A stretch of 64,000 nt of DNA from JBALVT01 sp965262875 (GTDB lineage: Bacteria; Pseudomonadota; Gammaproteobacteria; Pseudomonadales; Halieaceae). Both the position numbers and the translations under genes were made by a program. The stretch lies in assembly GCA_965262875.1 (NCBI GenBank), contig OZ253569.1, positions 6,390,946-6,454,945 of the forward strand, in the 5' to 3' direction. Positions 26,204-34,841 of the stretch are shown one piece after another; positions within the stretch are counted from its first letter, which is position 1, and each line of letters starts with the position of its first letter. The notes under the pieces were generated by a model, which was given only the letters and a program-made list of their open reading frames with translations, did not search any database and had not been told where the DNA came from.

Positions 26204-27193
26204 ATTGTAAAGCGCATGGAATCAAAAGCCTGAAAGTACCGTGGGCAGATACGCAGGCACGCTTTACGCATTTATTTGAGCGTTTCGCTATTGATGTGCT
26301 GTCGGCTGCCAGCAACAAGACACAGGCCGCAAAACTACTTGGTTTGTCGTGGGATGAGGTGCATCATATTCAATCCCGAGCAGTGAAAAGAGGGATGGAC
26401 AGACGCTCTGTTGAGGAAGTGAAACACCTTGGCATCGATGAAAAAAGTTTTCGCAAGGGGCAATCCTATGCCAGCCTGCTGTACGATTTGAATGCGTCCA
26501 GAGTGCTTGAGGTCGTGGCAGATAGAACGGCGGAATCGGCAACCGCATTGCTGTCCACGCTTCCAGAACAGCAGCGTAATGAAGTAGCTGCTGTTGCCGT
26601 GGATATGTGGGTTCCATTTATGACGGCAGTTGAGGCGACTTTACCGAACGCCGCCATTGTTCACGACAAGTTTCATATCGTCAGTTATCTTACAAAAATG
26701 GTTGACCAAGTCAGGCGCAAAGAAAATAAAACATTAAGAGCCGCCGGTATCAATGACCTGGTCGGGTCTCGCTATACCTGGTTACGCAATCCCGACAACT
26801 GGAGTGAAAAAGATGAAGCCACTTTTTATGGCCTTCAATCAAAGGGGTTGAAGGTTACCCGAGCCTGGGCAATCAAAGAGACGCTGCTTGACCTGTGGAC
26901 TTACAGCTACGATAAACCAGCCCGAGCGTTCTTTAAGAAAGGGTACTGGTGGGCGACACATTCACGTCTAAAGCCGGTCATATCAGTCGCCAAGATGCTA
27001 AAGAAACATCTCGACAACATAATGACTTACTTGAAACATCGCATCACCAATGCGACCGCAGAAGGATTTAATTCAAAGATTCAGACAATAAAATCGGCTG
27101 CCCGAGGATTTAGAAACTTCGAAAACTATCGAGTTTCAATTCTGTTCCACTGTGGAAAACTCAACCTCTACCCACAGGATTCCCAGTAGAACC
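26204..27193 (+). mobile_element. ISL3-family element, right part only
   Basis: It begins abruptly at the IS21 end. It ends at 27193 with an ISL3-like terminus (GGTTCTACTGGGAATCCTG on the minus strand). After it, IS21 sequence resumes at GTATTTATCAG, so the ISL3 had inserted into the small-protein gene of another IS21 copy. The left part of the element is absent from the window. Confidence 0.8.
26206..27189 (+). pseudogene. ISL3-family transposase, N-terminally truncated
   Basis: The readable part starts CKAHGIKSLKVPWADTQARF at the IS21 junction, which is inside the zinc-finger region of ISL3 transposases. The catalytic DDE domain is complete: LGIDEKSFRKGQ, VAVDMWVPF and AEGFNSKIQTIKSAARGFRN. 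About 60-100 N-terminal residues are missing, so the protein should not bind the IS ends. The frame is otherwise intact to the stop at 27187-27189. Confidence 0.87.
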
Positions 27194-27431
27194 GTATTTA
27201 TCAGCTGCTCGGCGACCTGAGATCGGTACTGTGGGATCACTATGGTGATGAGATTGCGCAACTGTACGAGGAGATCCGGATTGAGCAACAAGAGTACACA
27301 GACAGTGTCGAGGTAAATCATGAGCTGCCGTTCTAGCCTGTGATCGATTGGAGTTAAGCCGGATCACTGTCGCCTCTTTGTCGTTCTTTTATTCTGCGGC
27401 AAATAACTGCGGGTTTACTGTGGCGCTAACA
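27194..27431 (+). mobile_element. IS21 right-end remnant (copy 3)
   Basis: The sequence is nearly identical to 25969-26203 of copy 1. It holds the end of the small-protein gene (intact CAA codon, so reading QQEYTDSVEVN) and the IS21 right end CTAACA at 27431. Everything to the left was replaced by the ISL3 fragment. Confidence 0.88.
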
Positions 27432-27433
27432 AC

Positions 27434-27682
27434 GACCATCTGGCACTGTGCAAATCAGAGCTGAAGCGCGTTTACGGAGAAGATACGCGCTTGAAGCTGA
27501 AGTCTATCAAGAAGAAGCGCGGCGGTAACCAAATGCGGATTCAGTCCGTGGTTGACGGCCTGAGCTCTATGTCCACCTGCTGGGTAGACAGGGAAGGTGG
27601 AATCAATCTGCTGGATCGAGAAGGCGTGGCGATTGAAGTGCCGGCTGACGATGGTTCAGATAAGGTCTCACTGAACGATTGA
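27434..27682 (+). pseudogene. Unknown gene, 5' end removed by IS21
   Basis: The open frame runs from the IS21 border: DHLALCKSELKRVYGEDTRL, a basic stretch KSIKKKRGGNQMRIQSVVDG, then STCWVDREGGINLLDREG and an acidic end. About 82 residues remain. I do not recognise the family. A good terminator follows. An internal TTG at 27491 is not a convincing start, so this is a 3' remnant rather than a small complete gene. Confidence 0.6.
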
Positions 27683-27689
27683 GAGCGCA

Positions 27690-27720
27690 GGGGATAGATT
27701 CAGGTCTACCCCCTTTTTTT
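27690..27720 (+). terminator. Rho-independent terminator
   Basis: Stem GGGGATAGA / TCTACCCCC with a short loop, followed by seven T (27714-27720). It ends the truncated gene and stands directly at the 3' end of the convergent DUF6524 gene. Confidence 0.75.
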
Positions 27721-28135
27721 AATCGTCCCGATCATCCACATCAAACTGACCCGTGAGGCGCCGTCTGATGTGGGACCACGACATACCAATCGCCAGAATC
27801 AGAGAGAGCAGTACCAGAGCCACGTAGGTAAGAACACCGGTGGCTTCCATGTTAATTAGCCCGAAATCCACCATCATCCAGACAATTACGCCAAACAACG
27901 CCAACCCGAGCGCGATGCCGACTACGCCCAAAGACATCAGCGTTGCACGTAAAAAAATTGTCCATCCGATCAAAAGCAGGATACCGACAACGGCAATCAC
28001 CGGACTAAACTGCGTGCCTTCGGCCATAATCCACGAGACAAAAGAATAGTCGGTGGGATTGTAAGTTCCAAACACCAAAACTAGTGCAAAGATCCATCGA
28101 CCCAAAAAACCTCCAACAGAAAATTCTGTAGCCAT
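27719..28135 (-). CDS. DUF6524-like membrane protein (138 aa)
   Basis: Four hydrophobic segments are visible: RWIFALVLVFG, FSPVIAVVGILLLIGWTIFL, VVGIALGLALFGVIVWMMVD and GVLTYVALVLLSLILAIGMS. The early TYNPTDYSF stretch resembles the DUF6524 family of small inner-membrane proteins. The tail is charged (RRRLTGQFDVDDRDD). ATG 28135 has GGAAG five bases upstream; a longer start at 28147 is possible. It is a single gene, convergent with the terminator above. The function is unknown. Confidence 0.75.
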   Translation of the reverse strand: MATEFSVGGFLGRWIFALVLVFGTYNPTDYSFVSWIMAEGTQFSPVIAVVGILLLIGWTIFLRATLMSLGVVGIALGLALFGVIVWMMVDFGLINMEATGVLTYVALVLLSLILAIGMSWSHIRRRLTGQFDVDDRDD

Positions 28136-28403
28136 ACGTACTTCCATTACATAGCGATTAGGATTGCGTAACGCTAATAGATCAGATCGAAAAGGGCAAG
28201 TGTATTGGCCAGATCCAGAGGGCTTGCCTGTAGCTAAGCGGGAACGTCTCAGGTATTATTTTCGTAATATTGCACTCGCAAGGTTCTTTTGTTGTTTCGA
28301 TTTGTCACTGTGTTCGTTCTTGTTTTGATTGGGCTTTTCTACTCGATACCGTTTTCTGATCAATCAGCAGTGATACTCTATAGCCAAAATTACGAGGAAA
28401 CCT

Positions 28404-29453
28404 ATGCATAAGTTATTTGCCGATCTGGGGCTCAGCTTCCCAATTATTCAGTCACCTATGGCGGGTGTTCAAGGTAGCGCGCTTGCTGCTGCTGTCTCGA
28501 GCGCTGGTGGCTTGGGCTCGCTACCTTGTGCGCTGCTTGATCTGCCAAGTGTACGCAACGAAATCACAGTCATTCGGGAGCAAACGTCAAACCCCTTCAA
28601 TTTGAATTTTTTCTGCAACAGTGTTCCCACTGACTATGCGCAGAAGGAACAGGCATGGCGCGCAGCGCTCGCACCTTACTATCGCGAATTGGAAATCGAC
28701 GAAAATCATCCTGTGTCGGGTACGGTGCGAAGCCCCTTCACACAGGCATCGGCAGAGCTCATTGAAGAATTGCTACCAGAGGTGGTGAGTTTTCATTTTG
28801 GTTTGCCTGCCCCTGATCTACTCGCTCGAGTGAAGAAGAGCGGCGCAAAAATATTTTCTTCTGCCACTACAGTGGATGAAGCGATATGGCTTGAAGATCA
28901 TGGGGTCGACGCTGTTATCGCACAGGGCAGTGAGGCCGGTGGTCATCGCGGTATGTTTCTTTCTTCGGACCTGACAACTCAGGTGGGAACCTTCTCATTG
29001 TTGCCACAAATTGTTCGCAGCGTTTCTGTTCCGGTCATTGCGGCGGGAGGCATCGCCGATTCACATGGAGTGAAAGCTGCTGTTGAGCTGGGGGCAAGTG
29101 CCGTTCAGCTCGGAACAGTATTTTTACTGTGCCATGAGGCTAAAACAAGTGAGCTACATCGCGCAGCGCTAAAAAGTTCTGCCTCAGCGCACACCGCAAT
29201 TACTAATGTTTTTTCAGGACGCCCTGCACGCAGCATCATGAACCGCGTAGTGCGTGAGCTCGGGCCTATCAGTGAGCAAACCCCTCCCTTTCCCCTGGCA
29301 GGAACAGGTTTGGCTCCCCTACGCGCTTTGGCAGAAGCGCAGGGGCGACACGATTTCACATCGCTGTGGTGCGGCCAAAATGCGACCGGCTGCAAAGAGG
29401 TCTCCGCAGCAGAACTGACGCGAGAACTGGCCCAGGGCTTGTTACTTACATAG
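28404..29453 (+). CDS. Nitronate monooxygenase family FMN enzyme (349 aa)
   Basis: TIM-barrel FMN enzyme of the nitronate monooxygenase (2-nitropropane dioxygenase) family, which oxidises alkyl nitronates. The N-terminus FPIIQSPMAGVQGSALAAAV is typical. The catalytic His lies in QGSEAGGHRGMF, and the phosphate-binding part is PVIAAGGIADSHGVKAAVEL followed by GASAVQLGT. The substrate may differ from nitronates, as many family members act on other compounds. The last 350 bp overlap, on the opposite strand, an open frame that continues the sulfatase gene. The frame is intact. Confidence 0.92.
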   Translation: MHKLFADLGLSFPIIQSPMAGVQGSALAAAVSSAGGLGSLPCALLDLPSVRNEITVIREQTSNPFNLNFFCNSVPTDYAQKEQAWRAALAPYYRELEIDENHPVSGTVRSPFTQASAELIEELLPEVVSFHFGLPAPDLLARVKKSGAKIFSSATTVDEAIWLEDHGVDAVIAQGSEAGGHRGMFLSSDLTTQVGTFSLLPQIVRSVSVPVIAAGGIADSHGVKAAVELGASAVQLGTVFLLCHEAKTSELHRAALKSSASAHTAITNVFSGRPARSIMNRVVRELGPISEQTPPFPLAGTGLAPLRALAEAQGRHDFTSLWCGQNATGCKEVSAAELTRELAQGLLLT

Positions 29454-31056
29454 CCCCCGCCGATGTACTCGTAGGGCTCACAGTTGTAAATTAATCGCCC
29501 GGCTTCACCATGCTGCCAATCCAGGGGTTTTAGGGCATAAGATGGCGGCATGCCAGGAGCAGGTTCACTCTGGGTTTCATCAATGCTGCGCGGATAACTC
29601 ACCCAGTCTAAAGGCGCGCGCCAGCCCGGAGGGGAAACAAGCTCCGAGCGTGTTCCCGCCACGGGATAGAGCGTGCGCCAGTAGTGAATTTTTGCGCTAA
29701 GTTTATTCACAACATCCGGATACTCGGCGGCCAAATTATTGTATTCGCTGGGATCATCAGCAATGCGAAACAAATAATTGGTCACTGTCGCCGATAGCAA
29801 TCCCTGTTCGATTTCCTGCACAAGTTTCCAGTGATCGTTGAAAGCCGTCAGCATGAAGGAGCCCCGTATTGGCGTCTCCGATGCGAAATAGACTAAATCG
29901 GAACGCGGTAGGATTTTACCCTGACTAATGGCAGGCCATAGATTTTTGCCGTCCAGTTCAAAGGTATCATTACCCGGGGTGATGCCTGCGCTGGCCGCCA
30001 GCGTTGGGAAGATGTCCATGGCCGTCATAATCGACGTCATCTTTTCTCCGCCTTTGAGCTTCTCGGGCCATCGCATGAGGGAAACAGCACGAATGCCTCC
30101 CTCCCAGATCTCACCCTTGCCACCTCTCAAAGGATAATTGTCTGCGCCACCGGACGCGTAAGCGGCACCTCCGTTGTCGCTTAGGAACAGCACAATCGTG
30201 TTATCTTCCAGCCCCTCTGCCCCCAAGGTGTCCAGTACCTGGCCTATGGCCTGATCCATTCCATCGACTACCGCAGCGAACATCGGCCTGGCGCTGGGTT
30301 GCAACATCAGTTTGCTCATCCTGCGAGTCTCATCTGTGTTTTTACTGCGCGCGATGGTGCGGGTGTCTTTTTCAGGTCGGCATATTTTTCTTTGAGGTTG
30401 TCCGGCGCGTCCAGGGGCGTGTGCGGTGCGATGAAAGGCATATACACGAAGAACGGCTTGCTCTTGTCTCGCGCTTTTATATAGCGAGAAACTTCGTCGG
30501 CCAGTAGAAAGGTCTCGTAGCCGTCAGCTTCTATGGAGACGCCGTTTTGCTGAAAGTCCTTGCCGCCTTGATTGCCGAAGGGTGGAAAGTATCCAACCTC
30601 CGTATGTAAGTGTCCGTAGAAGTGTTCAAAGCCGCGCTCGTTGGGATGATAGGCTTGTAAGGCATGGCCTAAGTGCCATTTGCCGACCATGGCAGTTTGG
30701 TATCCCGCTGCCAGAAATGTCTCAGGCATAAAGTGTTCCATGGGATGAATACCGTTATTGTGCCAGGGCATGATCACGCCATAGGCCACCCCCAGTCGTA
30801 TAGGGTCTCGCCCCGTCATGAGCGCAGCGCGAGTGGGCGAACATATGGGGGTTGTGTAAAAGCGAGAGAGCTCTACGCCCTGCTCAGCTAACTTGTCCAG
30901 TGAGGGTGTGTCGATGGGTCCACCATGAAATCCGACATCGTTCCAGCCCAGGTCGTCGGCCACCATGACAATAATATTGGGTTTGTCTGAGCCAGATGCC
31001 AGCGACGCCAGCAGGGCCAGAGATAGCGTACAAAGTTGCGCCAATTTGGATGTCAT
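29105..31056 (-). pseudogene. Arylsulfatase-type sulfatase with a homopolymer frameshift
   Basis: The first part (31056 to about 30373) has a signal peptide (LSLALLASLASGS), the metal site NIIVMVADDLGW and the formylglycine motif ICSPTRAALMTGR. It then has VGKWHLGH, and HTPLDAPDN near its end. At the A5 run 30368-30372 one A seems missing. Adding it joins YADLK to KDTRTIARSKNTDETRR and the rest (VLFLSDNGGA, LRGGKGEIWEGGIR, PTLAASAGI). With that base the enzyme would be a normal secreted or periplasmic sulfatase of about 530 residues. The frame stays open antisense to the nitronate monooxygenase down to 29105. The final 115 codons look unlike sulfatase, so the natural stop may be lost. Substrate unknown. 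Confidence 0.8.
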
Positions 31057-31202
31057 AGCAATTCCCCCATTCTTACCGGGCTAGAATGTTAGTGTAGTTG
31101 CCTAGGGGGATACATGCCCTGAGCGGCCAGAATCGGCCGGTCAGGTGTCGTATAAAGACGCAGGCTGCTTGCGCAGTCTCGCTATCTTCGGGTCGATAGA
31201 AT

Positions 31203-31961
31203 CTAATGCACCAGGTCTTTGTATGCGTGCCAGGTTGCGTGTCCCAACAGTGGAAATATCACTACCATTCCCACCAGGTAGGTTGCGAAGCCGACGGTCA
31301 CCAACGCGGCGATTAAAGCACCCCAAACCAACATAGCTGGCAGGTCTCGCAGAGTCACTTTCAGGCTGGTTCGCATGGCGGTTTTGGCATCCAGATTATT
31401 GTCAACAATCATCGGAACCGCAACGACCGACAGGGCAAAGACAATGCAGGCGAGCAGGCCGCCGCTTGCGATATAGCTTATCAATTGGGTCGTACTAAGT
31501 TGGCGGAGAACATCTCCACCCACAGTCGATTCGATGCTCGGGGCGATACTTCCTGTGGCCCCGTAAGCTATTGCACTGGACACAATAAACCAGATTAACC
31601 CGACTACCAGCAGTGCGTTGGCGAAGCCCATCAGATTATGCCTGTGGCCGCGCAGAGCACTCAGCGATGTCGAAAAGTCTGCTTTGTCACCGATCGATTG
31701 TCTGCGAGAAAGCTCGCACAGACCCGCTGTCATGATCGGGCCGACCAACAAAAAAACAGTGATGACAAAAGCGATAAAAAAGGGATGCCGTTCATAGGCC
31801 AAAATCAAAGCACCGAAAGCCGATACGAGCCAGCCATAAGCCAGGCTCGCGCCGCGGTGATGCAATAAATCATCCCAACCTTTGTCGAGCCAGATAAAAG
31901 GACGGGTGAGCGGAACTCGATGTATAGAAAATGGAGCCGTGTCTTCAGGGGTTGGTATCAT
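31203..31961 (-). CDS. DUF2189 membrane protein (252 aa)
   Basis: An integral inner-membrane protein with about six hydrophobic segments, for example YGWLVSAFGALILAY, FFIAFVITVFLLVGPIMTAG and LVVGLIWFIVSSAIAYGA. The family stretch GPIMTAGLCELSRRQSIGD and the end FPLLGHATWHAYKDLV fit DUF2189 proteins, whose function is unknown. It is a monocistronic gene with intact frame. A cytochrome-related role has been suggested for some relatives; nothing here tests this. Confidence 0.88.
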   Translation of the reverse strand: MIPTPEDTAPFSIHRVPLTRPFIWLDKGWDDLLHHRGASLAYGWLVSAFGALILAYERHPFFIAFVITVFLLVGPIMTAGLCELSRRQSIGDKADFSTSLSALRGHRHNLMGFANALLVVGLIWFIVSSAIAYGATGSIAPSIESTVGGDVLRQLSTTQLISYIASGGLLACIVFALSVVAVPMIVDNNLDAKTAMRTSLKVTLRDLPAMLVWGALIAALVTVGFATYLVGMVVIFPLLGHATWHAYKDLVH

Positions 31962-32255
31962 AGTGACTTCTCCTTGCGGGCCAAGCTCGCAGATGTAAAC
32001 TGGATCAGTGCGGGGGTCGGGATAAATGCCTGGTTCTACTCGGCCAATCCGCAGGGTCTTATATTATGGCAGCAGGATTAGGTGTAAGTTTCACCCCGGT
32101 TTCCATAAGTAGCCTGTATTCTCCGCCTTTATAAAATCATAGTCCAGAAAGACAAGAAAGTCGGCTTACTGTAGACTGTGATAGTGTGTTGTCGCATAAA
32201 AACAGTTTGTAACCATGCAAACTGGCATAAGAAAATAGTTTAGGCGGGGTTACCA

Positions 32256-32645
32256 GTGGGTACGTTGATCGTCATAGTTTTCAGCGCTGTCGCTATTATA
32301 TGGGTACTCAACCCATTTGATGGCCCCAAGCCAAAAGTCAGGAGGGCTGCCAACAAGCTCAATCCCTATCACGCCACGTCTATAAGGTTTGAGGAAGACG
32401 CCTGCGATATGGTTAAGGGTTTTTCCCCTCGACGTTTTTTGGCGGACGATTCCCCGCTGATTCCATTGCCTCAATGTCGCCCAGAGGATTGCCACTGTAC
32501 CTACGTGCACCATGAAGACAGGCGCAGTGAGACAGCGGATAGACGCTCTGCCGCCAACCTGCAATCCGAAGGTGGAGATTGGGGGAAGCGAGGCAGCCAG
32601 GGTCGCCGCAAATCAGATTGGCGGGTCGCGGTCGTCCCAGGCTAG
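32256..32645 (+). CDS. Conserved hypothetical protein with membrane anchor (129 aa)
   Basis: A short N-terminal hydrophobic segment (GTLIVIVFSAVAIIWVL) is followed by a soluble part. The Cys/His-rich section runs PYHATSIRFEEDACDMVKGF, then LPLPQCRPEDCHCTYVHHED, then paired RRS stretches. This pattern (CxxxxCxCxYxHxxDRR) recurs in hypothetical proteins of gammaproteobacteria and may bind a metal; I know no function. It starts with GTG 32256 after a weak GGCGGGG ribosome site. The C-terminal 40 residues are low-complexity and basic. Confidence 0.65.
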   Translation: MGTLIVIVFSAVAIIWVLNPFDGPKPKVRRAANKLNPYHATSIRFEEDACDMVKGFSPRRFLADDSPLIPLPQCRPEDCHCTYVHHEDRRSETADRRSAANLQSEGGDWGKRGSQGRRKSDWRVAVVPG

Positions 32646-32677
32646 TTAAAGTGCAGCGCCGAATCTCCGCCCAAATC

Positions 32678-32981
32678 TTATTTCAAATGTGTGCTCAAAA
32701 AATCTCCCAGTTCTTTATAAGCCTGCAGAAATTCGGGAGAACCGGACATAATAATATACTCGGCATGCGATAGAGCTTCGTAGACATTCAAGTCGGCGAT
32801 AACACCTGCAGTTTTTAACTTCCGATGGGTGCGGGCGGTATCACTCACTGGCGCCGGCTGGCGGTGGGAGTTCGCGGGCCCCGACAGTCCAGTTTGCGGT
32901 TTCGCCTGCCTGGGCCGAGCTACATAAAGTTAGGGATACAGCCAGCGCAGTGCATTTTAGAAATCCAGTGAATGGATACAT
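32678..32981 (-). pseudogene. Alpha/beta hydrolase remnant with internal deletion
   Basis: The 5' part codes a signal peptide (MYPFTGFLKCTALAVSLTLC) and the mature start TVGARELPPPAGAS. After a frame change the 3' part reads VSDTARTHRKLKTAGVIADL, then VYEALSHAEYIIMSGSPEFL and a tail ending LSTHLK. The second part is the usual C-terminal end of hormone-sensitive-lipase-type esterases, with the catalytic His in LSHAEY. The nucleophile region (GDSAG) and most of the barrel are gone. About 100 residues remain of roughly 300. Confidence 0.65.
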
Positions 32982-33084
32982 GAACTATTCCTTAGTTTAT
33001 GATTGATGCAGCGATGATACAGTGGCCCGATAGAAATAATAAGCGGCCTCATCGTTCTGATTCGCGCAGTTCGCGGGAGAGTAT

Positions 33085-33999
33085 GTGAACAGAGAAACTA
33101 CTATCGCTTTAAACAAGCGTCTGCTGGAGAACTTTAACAGCAACTGCACTGATCAGTCGGATCGAGAAATCAGAGTACAGGCTGAGGTGTTTTTCTGTTC
33201 TGATCTCCTGGGCGCCGAGAAAGATATTTTGTTCCGCAATACGCCGCAACCTATCGCTTTTTCAGCGGAGATCCCCGAGCAGGGCGCCTATCTCAGTCTG
33301 GATGTCCTGGACGTCCCGGTGCTACTGACTCGCGACTACGCCGGAGAGCTTCATGCTTTCATCAATGCCTGTGCGCATCGTGGTGCGCCGGTTGCGCAAG
33401 GAAGCGGGCAAGGTAGGCGTCTGGTTTGTCCGTTTCACGGCTGGTCATACTCCCATGCAGGAGAGCTTGTGGGTCGGCCACAAGAGTCGTGCTTCGATAC
33501 GGCGAAAATCGAAAGTGGGCTGACTGCACTGCCGGTTGCTGAAAGAAGTGGGATTGTTATTGTCGGATTGAACACTGAAATACAGCAACGAGATGTAGAC
33601 ACAGCACTGGGGTCACTGGAAGAGGAGATTGCGAATTTTCACCTTGAGCAATACACCTGCATCGACAGAAAAAATCTCGATGTGAATGCCAATTGGAAAT
33701 TGGTCAACGACCTCAGCCTTGAGAGCTATGGTTCAGGTGCGCAGATGATCCGCGCGGAGCCCGTTGCTACACTCGAAAGTTCGCGTGTCGTATACGTAGG
33801 TCTCGCCGGGAAGAACTGTTCCTTTGAGGAGGCGAGTGAGGCTTATCGTTTTGGTGGCGGCGTGTTTGAAAAGGAAGATTTGCCCATGGCTGAGCTATGT
33901 CAGCGCGGTTTGGAAGCAGCGCGGCAAGACTTGATCATCGGGAAAAACGAACCTCTATTACAATTTTGGCACCGTCTTTGGGGCGATGCCGTTAGATGA
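33085..33999 (+). CDS. Rieske-type ring-hydroxylating oxygenase alpha subunit, catalytic domain incomplete (304 aa)
   Basis: The Rieske [2Fe-2S] site is perfect: ACAHRGAPVA and LVCPFHGWSYS (about residues 96-121). The catalytic domain begins normally (LDVNANWKLVNDLSLESYG). The iron ligands that should follow (YHxxxxH in the usual DxFxExYH) are absent: after ESYG the sequence jumps to SGAQMIRAEPVATLESS. The C-terminal part (LCQRGLEAARQDLIIGKNEP, LLQFWHRLW) is the family's normal ending. At 304 residues it is 50-100 shorter than relatives. An in-frame deletion of the mononuclear iron site is the likely explanation, so oxygenase activity is doubtful. Start GTG 33085; it lies 13 bp before DUF4345. 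Confidence 0.8.
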   Translation: MNRETTIALNKRLLENFNSNCTDQSDREIRVQAEVFFCSDLLGAEKDILFRNTPQPIAFSAEIPEQGAYLSLDVLDVPVLLTRDYAGELHAFINACAHRGAPVAQGSGQGRRLVCPFHGWSYSHAGELVGRPQESCFDTAKIESGLTALPVAERSGIVIVGLNTEIQQRDVDTALGSLEEEIANFHLEQYTCIDRKNLDVNANWKLVNDLSLESYGSGAQMIRAEPVATLESSRVVYVGLAGKNCSFEEASEAYRFGGGVFEKEDLPMAELCQRGLEAARQDLIIGKNEPLLQFWHRLWGDAVR

Positions 34000-34012
34000 A
34001 AGGAACCTACTG

Positions 34013-34402
34013 ATGATAATTTTCTTCCTGCGGCTTATCGGCGTCGTGTTCGCCGCCTATGGCGCATACCTGTGTTTCAATCCCAACTACCTGATAGATC
34101 TGTTGCAGATAGGAGACTCGGTACCCGCCAAGGTCGAAGTGCGGGCGATGTACGGAGGCTTGCAACTGGGCGTAGGGTTGTTGCTGCTATGGGGAGCGCA
34201 AAGGTCTGCAATACAGCAACAAATGGCCTGTGCTGTGATGATTGCATGCTTTGCCGGTCTCGCCGGGGCGAGAGCGGTGGGTCTGTTGTTGGACGGTCAA
34301 GACAGTTACAACCTGGCTGCGTTGATCTTTGAGTCCAGCAGCTTGCTTGTTTCGGTTTATTTATACTCGAAGTTAAGTCGTGAGCTGGCGCAGTCTCAGT
34401 AG
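34013..34402 (+). CDS. DUF4345-like small membrane protein (129 aa)
   Basis: Four membrane segments: MIIFFLRLIGVVFAAYGAYL, YGGLQLGVGLLLLWG, MACAVMIACFAGLAGARAVG and ALIFESSSLLVSVYLY. The loop FNPNYLIDLLQ followed by EVRAMYGGLQLGVG is typical of DUF4345 proteins. The start at 34013 follows GAAAGGAACCTACTG; a longer frame from 33986 would overlap the oxygenase. Families of this kind often sit next to oxygenase or lipid genes, with unknown roles. It is probably co-transcribed with the Rieske gene. Confidence 0.82.
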   Translation: MIIFFLRLIGVVFAAYGAYLCFNPNYLIDLLQIGDSVPAKVEVRAMYGGLQLGVGLLLLWGAQRSAIQQQMACAVMIACFAGLAGARAVGLLLDGQDSYNLAALIFESSSLLVSVYLYSKLSRELAQSQ

Positions 34403-34419
34403 GGCGATTAAAGAGTCCG

Positions 34420-34797
34420 TCAGGATTCGTTTTCTTTTGCCACTTCGGCGATAGCTTCTTCTACCGATCCTAATAGCGCCGCAGCCCGAGGATACCCTGC
34501 GTATTGTGCGATAAATAGCAGGAACTCCCTGGCTTCATCGGCGTTAATTTCGCCGCGTTTCAGGGAGGCCTTGATTTGAAGTTTGAAGGTCATAGGCTCG
34601 CCTTTCTCAGCGATAATGCCGATCAGGAGAATGCGTTTGTCGCGCATGGACAGCGTGTCACGTGTCCACAATTCAGCAAACAGCTGTTTAAGCATTATGT
34701 CTGTGAAGGCATAACCCTCCGGTGGCACAACAACATCACCGGCGTACACATCCTTAATCATTTCCTCGCCCAGCGCTCGGCGTTCCTGATCGTTCAT
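34420..34797 (-). CDS. Carboxymuconolactone decarboxylase family protein (125 aa)
   Basis: An AhpD/CMD-like all-helical protein. LFAELWTRDTLSMRDKRILL matches the family's start. KGEPMTFKLQIKASLKRGEI and LLFIAQYAGYPRAAALLGSV match its core. The CxxC of peroxidase-type AhpD is absent, so a decarboxylase-like or unknown role is more likely. It converges with DUF4345 (17 bp apart) and lies 44 bp downstream of the sterol-desaturase-like gene on the same strand. In aromatic catabolism this family opens or decarboxylates lactone intermediates. Confidence 0.88.
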   Translation of the reverse strand: MNDQERRALGEEMIKDVYAGDVVVPPEGYAFTDIMLKQLFAELWTRDTLSMRDKRILLIGIIAEKGEPMTFKLQIKASLKRGEINADEAREFLLFIAQYAGYPRAAALLGSVEEAIAEVAKENES

Positions 34798-34841
34798 AGT
34801 CTGGCTCCGTATTGAATTGGTAGTTTGAGTAGCTTAAGAGT

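Noticed and set aside
22877..26209. ATTGTA directly left (22877-22882) and right (26204-26209) of IS21 copy 1, as a possible 6-bp target duplication
   Set aside because: One base would have to be added to the IS end, and copy 2 does not have it. The right side belongs to an ISL3 gene and the left to an IS5 gene, and the AGTGT pair at 22882 and 43923 explains the left end better. The match is probably chance.
29105..29450. C-terminal 115 residues of the sulfatase as a real domain
   Set aside because: This part is the antisense of the nitronate monooxygenase gene, is Ser/Arg-rich and resembles no sulfatase C-terminus.
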